From JACKPD01 sp034003145 (GTDB lineage Bacteria; Spirochaetota; Spirochaetia; CADAEX01), in contig JAVEZE010000020.1 of the NCBI GenBank assembly GCA_034003145.1, positions 1 through 22,024 of the forward strand: a stretch of 22,024 bases of DNA, in the 5' to 3' direction. Below are positions 9,401-15,749 of this stretch, piece by piece. The position numbers and the translations under genes are program-made. Below the pieces are notes generated by a model. That model made no database searches and was not told the DNA's origin. It was given only the letters and a program-made list of their open reading frames with translations. Every line of letters begins with the position of its first letter. Within the stretch, counting starts at the first letter, position 1.

Positions 9401-11623
9401 TTCAACATTGTCAAATTGAGACAGCCCAAGAAGATCAGCAAGCAGTTCAGAAGAGTTTTCAGCTGTCTCATCACGCAAACTTTTTTCCCTGCTCAAAAAA
9501 TATTCATTCCACGCTTCATATCTTTCTGACTCATAAAAAGAATCAATTTCTTCCCTTAAGTTTTCAATACTGCACTGCAGAAGGCTTGAGTCTTTAAGCC
9601 GGAAAAGCTCCATGCTGTTTTCATATTCTGTTTTTGCCTCCTGATAAATAAAGTCTGCCTCTTCAAGCTTTTTCTTCCTGTCAATAATATTTTCTTCACC
9701 TGCGGCTAATCCAGTTGTCAAAAGAAGGTCAAGTTCATCAATCAGAAGATTATATTTTTTTTCACACTCACCAGCCAAAACAAGGGCTGCCCTGTAATTT
9801 TCCTCAGAGTCTGCTCTTCTTTCTCTTTGCGATGTATGATCAATTGAATAATCATAAACTGCCTGTGCAATTTCCAGCTGCCGGCAGAGCATCCCCTGTT
9901 TTTCCCTAAGCAGCTCAAGTTCGATTTCAAACTCATCCCTGCCGTACAGCCCCTCTTCAATCCGCCTCTCAAGGGAAAGTAATTCTGATTCGGCGCTATT
10001 CATAGCCTCTCTGCAGCTGCCGGCGGTGCTGCTCCAGTAAGCATGCTCTGTAACATAGCCGGCAAGTTCCCCGTCTTTTAAATGGATTTGATTAAAAGCC
10101 CTGCTGAATTTCAATTGAAGGTCCGGCAGCTGCGCTTCGAGCTCGGTAATCCTGCCGGTTAATAAACGGGCCGCGATTATATGCGAAATATTAAAACTCC
10201 CGCCGCGGTGTTCATCATCACTGTTATTATTGTCTTTATTTCCACTTTCAAGTCTTTTTTTACATGCATCAATTTCGCGGTTTATATTCCTGATCCCGCT
10301 GCCATAACGATCTGCCTCAGACTGCTTATCACACTTCCATCTGTTTATCCTGTCAATTTCACCTTTAAGCCAGGATATGTTGACTGATGCAGTTTCTTCC
10401 AGAGAGCGGTTTTTCCTGTATATTGATAACAGCATATCCGCTTCTTTTGAAAACCTCTCTATCTCTTTTTTGGAAGCCTCTTCCAACTGTCTGCGGGAAA
10501 TTTCATGGCTTTCTAAAAAATTATTTTTTTCCTCTCTCCAGAAATCCCTTCCCTCTTCCATTATAAAGGTCATTTCAGAAAGCCAGCTGTCTCTGGCTGC
10601 TATCAGGTTTTTAGTCTCCTTATCCCATTTTTCTTCCGCGTTTATATAGCTTTCCCTGGCATCATAGTCCCAGCGGAGCCTTTCTGTTAAAAATGATTTT
10701 TCTGCAGTTTCCCATTTTTTTATCCCTCTTTGGAATTCAGTATTAAAATTTTCTTCCCAGGCAGATATTCGGGTATCAATTTTTTCCTCCGGAAGGGCTG
10801 ATATTAAATTCAAATCTTTTTTAAGGATATCTTTTGCCTCTGCAAGGCTTTTTTTAATCTCTGAAACAACATCTCCGGCAGCTGATGATGCGCTGTTGTT
10901 TTCGTTTTTCTTTTTAAGTGAAAAACTGTCAAAACTTCTTTTGGTTAAAAAATTTTTTTGTGTTTCAGTAAAGATGTATTCAAATTCCTTTTTTATTTTT
11001 TCCCTGTATTCTCTGAAAGAAACAGCAATACGCTTATCAATATCCTCAGGAAAATTGCCAGAAAAATTATAAAAGAAATTATCAGGGAAATTTTCAGGGC
11101 AAAAAGAAAGCTCATCACAGACAACAAAGGCTTTTTGCTCCCACTCCTCAAATATCCTGTTCAATGCTGATCGTATTTCTTGATCCCATAGTTTTTTATC
11201 TTCCTCAAGTCCTGATATTTTTTTAAATTGAGGATCCCCTCTGCTGTCAAAAACAGGCTTTTCATTTTCTGTTTCATAAAGGTATTTAATATTTTTATCC
11301 TCAATTTCCCCAAGCAAAGCTTCAATATCTGCTGACGGCAGCTTGTTTTCAATCTGCCGCATTTTCCAGCTTCCAAACCGCCTTGCCAGCTCTGTTTCAG
11401 CTGCATCCCGCTCTGTGGCAGGAAGAGAGTCAAAACCCATAAAAACAGTATAAAACCAGCTCTCATCATCTTTCTCAAAGTCAGCCCTGTCAAAATATAT
11501 TTTCATATCATGACAGGAATGGTGATTCGGAAGATCAAAATTACGAACTGGATAGGGTGCTGTTTTATCAATAATTACCAGAAACAGCATAAAGGCTGAT
11601 AATATTTTAAATTTTCTATACAT
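3482..11623 (-). CDS. Giant exported coiled-coil protein with peptidase-like C-terminus
   Basis: The product is 2713 residues. It opens with a signal-like segment (MYRKFK then a hydrophobic run to about residue 18), and GGAGGGGG (11627-11634) lies three bases before the ATG. Roughly residues 130-1200 and 1450-1720 are Glu/Lys/Leu-rich and look like long coiled coils. Two blocks carry tryptophans at regular spacing: W289, 304, 318, 333, 347, 362 and W1642, 1657, 1671, 1686, 1700. A DxNxDGxxD calcium-type loop sits at D2037-D2045, followed by an Ala/Gly/Ser-rich hydrophobic stretch (about 2050-2240). Further on are HEAHR (2375-2379), AHT (H2400), and a Cys-His-Asn arrangement (GC2541, TH2635, LN2661) reminiscent of papain-like or C39-like peptidases. 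The layout recalls very large spirochaete proteins of TIGR04388 type, from memory only. A structural or surface role with a processing domain is inference. Confidence 0.88.
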   Translation of the reverse strand: MYRKFKILSAFMLFLVIIDKTAPYPVRNFDLPNHHSCHDMKIYFDRADFEKDDESWFYTVFMGFDSLPATERDAAETELARRFGSWKMRQIENKLPSADIEALLGEIEDKNIKYLYETENEKPVFDSRGDPQFKKISGLEEDKKLWDQEIRSALNRIFEEWEQKAFVVCDELSFCPENFPDNFFYNFSGNFPEDIDKRIAVSFREYREKIKKEFEYIFTETQKNFLTKRSFDSFSLKKKNENNSASSAAGDVVSEIKKSLAEAKDILKKDLNLISALPEEKIDTRISAWEENFNTEFQRGIKKWETAEKSFLTERLRWDYDARESYINAEEKWDKETKNLIAARDSWLSEMTFIMEEGRDFWREEKNNFLESHEISRRQLEEASKKEIERFSKEADMLLSIYRKNRSLEETASVNISWLKGEIDRINRWKCDKQSEADRYGSGIRNINREIDACKKRLESGNKDNNNSDDEHRGGSFNISHIIAARLLTGRITELEAQLPDLQLKFSRAFNQIHLKDGELAGYVTEHAYWSSTAGSCREAMNSAESELLSLERRIEEGLYGRDEFEIELELLREKQGMLCRQLEIAQAVYDYSIDHTSQRERRADSEENYRAALVLAGECEKKYNLLIDELDLLLTTGLAAGEENIIDRKKKLEEADFIYQEAKTEYENSMELFRLKDSSLLQCSIENLREEIDSFYESERYEAWNEYFLSREKSLRDETAENSSELLADLLGLSQFDNVENLETAVARRDSLYMIEPDFSDPASISDLKIKLSLLKIDMESDNFKSLESCVQEERSEDALFYWEKIKLNEDCIVRGKETAIALLQGDYIENPLLACGSADFPGDEISTRDLLLLDAEREAVSIWRPLSSAYIDSERSRLAAELREILGIIETDDEIGSTVCFTSGLEDEEDITELFNLVFDAGAPDYIVEILINMAALEIRLKNIEIVSDVSEEIDDTGAVNAAKICMEKSKYINEGYREKTSLEKILLLSVASLSQDEALLSGSGNEKKKRESALALEKSAAAVLTKLASLEDKLVNLENETAASFKNNVELLKIELEEKKSIFDEALYGYEQSLSDFTSLAQSYQVKKSEADNAFTEYRDASEKLQLAQEIMDFALSPYQLPETDPLSVLQKRKEEYERARDLYETVKSIMDSERKKDYKESFDPFYIALLEKKSETLGSLNYLSACAAQLGRDIMIFEEKAGILCSQIADAVNELFRFDSRFVIPDDGYHEITDFTGCADKAASISASERYFALPDADSIYSRDTWSWMKSVFNRGSVSGSEILRNFGIAFYSEYKDKVNVAVYSDQNYCTLKKGKYADCNPEHYTDAHAASVLENIKNDRNFYLPYCFFRTMMLSGRIAFDTSFIGKDAGHIAHDYLWDESKKEEKRIKKKHPISNFFKRTASKMSTMRHNMADINGNEERSIISHSAAEGFEKKKKLDACKEKIAELTGRDTETGSVISFSSVAAGMEKAAGKAPLNTGSCFLKDLEALYLEMDDKHKSNCYAAAEQLVFEYERKIAELNESLFARALFLESQRDERIANLRVLKADNSVSADDIRREYIDLYYNPSWSMKEGASGEYEFVKESAFVDFTGKERLLASGNSSAVNLLTACMINYIKQKEKTMESEYLQIQKGESKWQERMRELYRCGTSEWEKSFGELTGQRKRWQEEYSAAALRMEELWSKKYSTLVSGRKEWINEFSSAAAKGAGETLAKKTGLRVDELISASDFILIPDLRTNEVDLDSIVVEITDNDLLSSLAETAKYHTAKSKNEKISISSCLPDLCMFTGTAFAIENYQKNITEEIRKRGALITALKTAKIITETEDVIRNNIDTANKSTGKQLSDTLEGKGYRRRGNLFSRSAIIDISLLGGIESERQEIEGYRYFSAPGFDPGVDLGRDSLISSGAHEIELKIEKSGKNLSRYAELVFGKKESGDSEKWIGFDQAFLEYTKRMEERYKASSRYEEFKNLKGLFYIHLGYAPLMNEKKPEKVKKEGYGEYGRIYELFLINEARLGRGLAAIEQPWYSQKMWDDDKNNDGKSDTLIGAPSARSAAGIAMSIASGGAGLFTSLALNMADDAVFTALDVKNGITEWDEGLLWLGKSSASSLASAAIAGAGRPAYTESSFISAAAKAGLRSSGSNLASAGINSFALNSDGLYFDLNDFGKNSKNSILGAGAMAGYISSMGSAALDSGLTGFYGDSLKKGKALDSTIASSAASLWEYGSTGKTTLNLLNSSDFGFGNTGLLELGIGDGGSFFDIGMEGQNVSDSNLAASVKGLDVWHQNARIYASRENNIRENAVSMRSLYSNRQDKASAVLYENFLSGKDKLLLDDTIEGSAKTLYNESRGGRDILVRSKGSGIYSSLELSVLLGHEAHRDGINRGSAAQMDETVKAVLAHTLMAGDIGREYKGFAESNPHLAAEVKLLYLALESGNAYLFDSYAASAYNRDSDNYFPDFRDFGLKQNSGTENSVTTLGYDESEVNGERFEVQYQKYLKFNKLQENEFGKEKFIALWQNEEQIRDAYKIKLYKNESISKAGCNLYTLLYMQQTLTGNKIEGKEANEILKKEKQFAEGNLLLTDSSKALGILTEGKYSFSFKTLSTEDYSDNTIIRMLEEGKYSTSPESVRISTGTHFMVLKDFKTIIDKEGSKVISEIEVLNPLKGGRTIYRGNEIKRFDFFRAYKSKSYADEIKTLFNGENNFTARSIYANFR

Positions 11624-11711
11624 TTTCCCCCTCCCGGTTTAAGCCTTATTCAAGAGAGGCCACTCCTTTTTAAATAAACACAGAAAGCAGCCGCTTTGAT
11701 TCAATTTTCAC

Positions 11712-11740
11712 TTGAAAGATTCAGATTTTTAACCCATATT
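11712..11740 (+). promoter_or_regulatory. Candidate promoter for the GNAT gene
   Basis: TTGAAA (11712-11717) and CATATT (11735-11740) are separated by 17 bases, a usual -35/-10 spacing, 20 bases before the ATG at 11761. The -10 matches four of six consensus bases. The region is the divergent gap between the giant gene and the acetyltransferase. Confidence 0.4.
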
Positions 11741-11760
11741 TGCGTTAACTGAGGCGATAA

Positions 11761-12270
11761 ATGGATATTGAGACAGAACGGCTGCTGATAAGAAAGCTTG
11801 AAAAAAAAGATGCTTCTGATTATTTTGAAATATTCGGAAACCCGGAGATTTCAAAATATGATGACTTTTCTCCTATTCAAAAAACAGAAGCGGAACAGAA
11901 TATTCACGATATAATTGAAGCCTATAAAAACGAAGAATTGGAAAAAGAATTCGGTGTAGTGCTTAAATCCGAAGAAAAGATTATCGGTGTTCTTTATCTT
12001 AAACTGGAAAACGACTCCTGGTTTACAGGATACCACTTCAATGAAAAATACCACGGGAAAGGGTATGCGGCCGAAGCAGTGAGCGCTTTTTTAAAAGACC
12101 TTGAAAACAGATCAGGCAGACAGATAAGGGCTATAGTAGATCCTGACAACAAGCCGTCCATCAAGCTGCTTGAAAAACTTTCATTTGAATTCATGGAGCA
12201 AAAAAGCCGCGAGAAAAACGGAAAAATAATAAATGAGTCTTTTTACAGGAAAAATAAAAACCTGCGCTGA
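11761..12270 (+). CDS. GNAT family N-acetyltransferase (RimJ/RimL-like)
   Basis: This 169-residue protein has the order of elements usual for RimJ/RimL-type acetyltransferases: an N-terminal IETERLLIRKLEKKD strand, the acetyl-CoA pyrophosphate-binding loop HGKGYA at 98-103 followed by the helix AEAVSAF, and the C-terminal N130-K-P-S-I-K-L-L-E-K-L-S-F segment. It transfers an acetyl group from acetyl-CoA to an amine; the acceptor (a protein N-terminus, antibiotic or small metabolite) cannot be told from sequence. GAGG (11751-11754) lies six bases before the ATG. It is divergent from the giant gene and 128 bases upstream of surE, with no clear terminator between, so co-transcription with surE is possible. 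Confidence 0.88.
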   Translation: MDIETERLLIRKLEKKDASDYFEIFGNPEISKYDDFSPIQKTEAEQNIHDIIEAYKNEELEKEFGVVLKSEEKIIGVLYLKLENDSWFTGYHFNEKYHGKGYAAEAVSAFLKDLENRSGRQIRAIVDPDNKPSIKLLEKLSFEFMEQKSREKNGKIINESFYRKNKNLR

Positions 12271-12398
12271 AAGGGATGGGCAGAGAGTTTTTTTCAATCA
12301 CGCTTTTTACAGTCCAGCTCCCTCTTCCATGCGGCCTTTTAAATTGATTTTACGGTGCGGGTTTTTAAAGGCAATCATTTTCCAACCGGGAGGATATC

Positions 12399-13169
12399 AT
12401 GAATATAATTGTTACAAACGATGACGGCATTTTCTCACCCGGACTTGCCGCGGCGGCGGAAGCCGCATCGGGATATGGAAATCTTTTTATCGCTGCCCCT
12501 TCCAAACAGAAAACTGCGTCAGGCAGAAGCCTTATCGGAGATAAGGATGAGTTTTTTCATGAGACTGTAATTAATTACAAAGAGAAAAAGTTTAAAGCAT
12601 TTCATATCGACTGCACACCTGCCCTTGTTCTTAAAATGGCTTTTCAAACTGTTTTCAGGGGTGTAAAGTTTGATCTTGCTGTCTCCGGGATAAACTACGG
12701 GGAAAATATAGGTTCAGATGTGACAATATCAGGAACTCTCGGCGCTGCTTTTGAAGCCTCATCCATAGGTATACCCGCGATTGCCGCATCTCTTCAGACT
12801 TCTCTTGACAACCATTTCCATTACGGGGAAGAGAACTGGGAAAGCGCAATCTATTTTTTGAAAAAGTATATCACGAAATTCAGCGAAAAAAAGAGATTCA
12901 GCAATTTCCAGATATTAAAGCTTGATATACCTTCCGGAGCTTCTGAGTCTACAGCCGCGGAAATAACAAGGCTTACTGACAAGCCGTATTATAAAAACCT
13001 GGTTGAGAACGGTACTTCCTCTTCCCGTGTATCAAAGCTCAAGGTAAGCATAAATAAGGTTGAGCATGATGAGGGGACAGACGCTCACACACTGAATGTA
13101 AAAAAAATGGTATCACTCACTCCCCTCTCTCTTGATTTTTCATCAAAGGCTGTAACCTCGCTTTTTTGA
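12399..13169 (+). CDS. surE: 5'/3'-nucleotidase SurE
   Basis: SurE is a metal-dependent phosphatase that removes phosphate from nucleoside 5'- and 3'-monophosphates, with links to stationary-phase survival. The 256-residue product shows the family marks: NDDG at residues 7-10 (metal-binding D8 and D9), the ASGRS loop near 40-44, VSGINYGENIG (96-105, with the metal-site Asn99), then SGTLGAAFEA. The usual YSGT is ISGT here, a mild change. GGAGG (12389-12393) sits five bases before the ATG. The upstream 128 bases hold no hairpin or strong promoter that I can see. The U32 gene follows after 63 bases with its own promoter-like sequence, so the two need not be one transcript. Confidence 0.94.
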   Translation: MNIIVTNDDGIFSPGLAAAAEAASGYGNLFIAAPSKQKTASGRSLIGDKDEFFHETVINYKEKKFKAFHIDCTPALVLKMAFQTVFRGVKFDLAVSGINYGENIGSDVTISGTLGAAFEASSIGIPAIAASLQTSLDNHFHYGEENWESAIYFLKKYITKFSEKKRFSNFQILKLDIPSGASESTAAEITRLTDKPYYKNLVENGTSSSRVSKLKVSINKVEHDEGTDAHTLNVKKMVSLTPLSLDFSSKAVTSLF

Positions 13170-13196
13170 AATCGCGCTAAAGAGCGTTTGTGCTGA

Positions 13197-13223
13197 TTGA
13201 AATGAAGAGCGCTTTGGTATAAC
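13197..13223 (+). promoter_or_regulatory. Extended -10 promoter for the U32 gene, candidate leaderless start
   Basis: TGGTATAAC (13215-13223) fits the extended -10 form TGnTATAAT. TTGAAA lies at 13197-13202 with a short 15-base spacer. Transcription would start about 13229-13232, at or just before the GTG start codon at 13233, which has no Shine-Dalgarno sequence. Confidence 0.5.
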
Positions 13224-13232
13224 TTTAACAGC

Positions 13233-15674
13233 GTGAAAAAACCTGAAATCCTTTCTCCCGCGGGAGATATCCAGAGCCTTAAGGCAGCTTTCGCGGCAGG
13301 GGCTGATGCTGTATACTTCGGCCTTCCCTCATTCAACGCGAGGCAGAGGGCAAAAAATATCAGAGGCGAAGATCTCCCGGCAATTGTATCAGAAGCTTTC
13401 CTAAGAGGGATAAAACTTTATCTCACATTAAATACCCTTATCACGGAGCAGGAAATACCTGGAGTACTTGAGGTTATAGATACAGCCATGACCGCGGGGA
13501 TAAAGGGGTTTATCATACAGGATCTGGGTGTTCTTTATCTGCTTAAAAAACAATATCCTGAGGCGGAAATTCACATATCAACCCAGGCGACAACCCATAC
13601 GAAAGGGCAGGTTTATTTTCTTTCAAAGTGCGGCGCATCGCGCGTAAATTTTGCCAGGGAACTTGACAGGGATGAGATAACAGCGCTTACTGCTGTTGCC
13701 CATAACCTGAAAATGGAAACCGAAGTTTTTGTTCACGGCTCATACTGCCTCTCTTATTCAGGGCAGTGCTATCTGTGCTCCTTTCTTGAAGGAACATCAG
13801 GCAACAGGGGGTTGTGCCAGCAGAACTGCAGAAGGCTTTACAGGAAAAACAGTAATACAGGATATTTCCTTAATATGAAAGACAACAGCGCTCTTGCTCA
13901 TGCGCAGAATCTCATAGCATCCGGAGTTGATTCGCTTAAAATTGAGGGGAGGATCAAAAGCCCTGCCTATGTATACTCTGCGGTAAAGGCCTGGAAAAAG
14001 CTTGTATCAGATCCTGATAACATTGTAAAAAAGCAAGCGGCAGAAGAGCTGCTTGACGGGGTATTTAACCGCGGCTTCACTGATGGATATCTTTCTGATA
14101 ACGTAAACAGCGGAATGTTCGCGGACTCGCCCTCTGACTGTTCGATGAGACAGTTTGCCACTGTCGTATCCTATACCGCAGACAGCTTTACATTATCTAT
14201 TGATTCAAGGATTACATCCCCTCTTCCGGCAGAAATTATAATCAAGGAAAACCCAGATAAGTTTATCTGCTCGGCGATCGCTGATGAGGAATCAGAAGAT
14301 CCCCGCGCCATAAGGTATGCAAAAACTGACCAGGCTGGGGCAAGGGCAGGTTTCAGCTATAAAATAAGAATCACGGGAAAACTTGACGGAAAGATAAACA
14401 GGGGGGATGCCGTATTTGCCCAGAGGCCGGCGCTTTCCGCAGGTGAGGCGGAAAAAAGCATAAATAATATCTCTTTCAGAAAAATCCCTCTTACAGCCGG
14501 AGTATCAGCTGAAGAGGGAAAACCGCTTCGCCTCAAGCTCGAATCACATGGTAAAAAGGTTTTATATGAATCACCTGGGACACTGTCGTTCTCAAGAAAA
14601 GCGCCGGCCGGCAGGGAGAGTTTCATAAAACAGCTTTCAAGATTCGGCAATACTCCCTTTACTCTTGCAGATACTGTATTTTTAAAATGGGATGAGGATC
14701 TTTTTATCCCGGCGAAAGAGGTTAACCTTGCGAGGAGAAGCTGCACTGCAAAACTTTTGGGAACAATTGAGTCAGCTAGAAAAGATCTTTTTTTAAAAGA
14801 ATATAACAACAACACGCAATCATCAGATGAGTTTCACAAACAGAAGCGGGAAACTACTCTCGCTGTCTATCTTGAAAGCCTTTCCGCGGCAAATGAGCTG
14901 AAATCCATTTATGGAAACGAGATAACAATCATGTTTGAAATCTCTGACCCTGACATAAAAATAGATGATAGTTTTATACCGGTTTTTCCTGCAGTTATGG
15001 ATCTGGAAGCTGAGAATAAATATTGTGATTTTATTAAAAACAGCAGATGTAATCAGATTGTGCTTAACAGCACAGCCCTTGCGGGAGCCGCGGATCAGGC
15101 GGGGAAAAAATGGATAGCAGGCAATTTCCTTAATATAACAAACAGCCTTGCCTTAAAACAGTTATCCGCAATATCAGGGTGCATTGAGGGGATAGCCTCG
15201 CTTGAGCTTTCATCGCAGCAGGCAGCATCGCTTGCTGAAAAATCTGAAATTCCTGTTTCAATGTTTATCTACTCCGCGGTAAGGCTTATGACAACACGGC
15301 AGTGTCTTCTGGGTTACAGGTGCGGTAAAAAAACAAGCGATAAAAACTGTTTCTACTGCAGTTGCGGTGATGAAAACCTTGATGAAGCAAAAGGGAGAAG
15401 GCTTAAAATATGTAAAAAAGGCTGGAATTACACAGAACTGTATGACAGCAGCTTTATCTCTGTTCCCGAGATAGTCCCCAGGTTCAGGGGAGTGGTATCA
15501 AAATTCATTATCGACTTAAGGAATTTCAGCTTTGCTGATCACGGGGAAGATAAAATTCCAGGAATTACCAAGGCTTTTAAAGAATATCTCGAAAATCCCG
15601 ATTCAGCGAGAAAGACAAAAATCAATAAGCTTTGTACCAATATTTCCAAAGGCAATATCAGGAAAGGGCTTTAG
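13233..15674 (+). CDS. U32 family protein (RlhA/collagenase-like), Fe-S type
   Basis: The 813-residue product belongs to the U32 family, named as peptidases but including RlhA, TrhP and UbiU, which hydroxylate RNA or ubiquinone precursors using a [4Fe-4S] cluster. The signature is EVFVHGSYCLSYSGQC. Cysteines C172, C179, C182, C195 and C199 sit in or just after it. A second cysteine group, C691, C697, C706, C709 and C711, lies near the C-terminus, as in long members with a DUF3656-type extension. The N-terminus (PEILSPAGD, ADAVYFGL) is the TIM-barrel start. The GTG is the only reasonable start, because the frame closes at 13203-13205 and no other start codon follows. Length is at the upper end for the family. 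A role in rRNA or tRNA modification is more likely than proteolysis, but the substrate is unknown. Confidence 0.9.
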   Translation: MKKPEILSPAGDIQSLKAAFAAGADAVYFGLPSFNARQRAKNIRGEDLPAIVSEAFLRGIKLYLTLNTLITEQEIPGVLEVIDTAMTAGIKGFIIQDLGVLYLLKKQYPEAEIHISTQATTHTKGQVYFLSKCGASRVNFARELDRDEITALTAVAHNLKMETEVFVHGSYCLSYSGQCYLCSFLEGTSGNRGLCQQNCRRLYRKNSNTGYFLNMKDNSALAHAQNLIASGVDSLKIEGRIKSPAYVYSAVKAWKKLVSDPDNIVKKQAAEELLDGVFNRGFTDGYLSDNVNSGMFADSPSDCSMRQFATVVSYTADSFTLSIDSRITSPLPAEIIIKENPDKFICSAIADEESEDPRAIRYAKTDQAGARAGFSYKIRITGKLDGKINRGDAVFAQRPALSAGEAEKSINNISFRKIPLTAGVSAEEGKPLRLKLESHGKKVLYESPGTLSFSRKAPAGRESFIKQLSRFGNTPFTLADTVFLKWDEDLFIPAKEVNLARRSCTAKLLGTIESARKDLFLKEYNNNTQSSDEFHKQKRETTLAVYLESLSAANELKSIYGNEITIMFEISDPDIKIDDSFIPVFPAVMDLEAENKYCDFIKNSRCNQIVLNSTALAGAADQAGKKWIAGNFLNITNSLALKQLSAISGCIEGIASLELSSQQAASLAEKSEIPVSMFIYSAVRLMTTRQCLLGYRCGKKTSDKNCFYCSCGDENLDEAKGRRLKICKKGWNYTELYDSSFISVPEIVPRFRGVVSKFIIDLRNFSFADHGEDKIPGITKAFKEYLENPDSARKTKINKLCTNISKGNIRKGL

Positions 15675-15749
15675 CAGTTCAGCATGCGGGCCCCGGCATA
15701 AATGTGCTGATCTTCACCCGCAAAACCCCGCGCCCCACGGTGTACCGGA

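Noticed and set aside
15675..15749. Possible terminator between the convergent U32 and kinase genes
   Set aside because: GC-rich pieces can pair weakly (GCGGG with CCCGC) but the loop is long and there is no T-tract on either strand.
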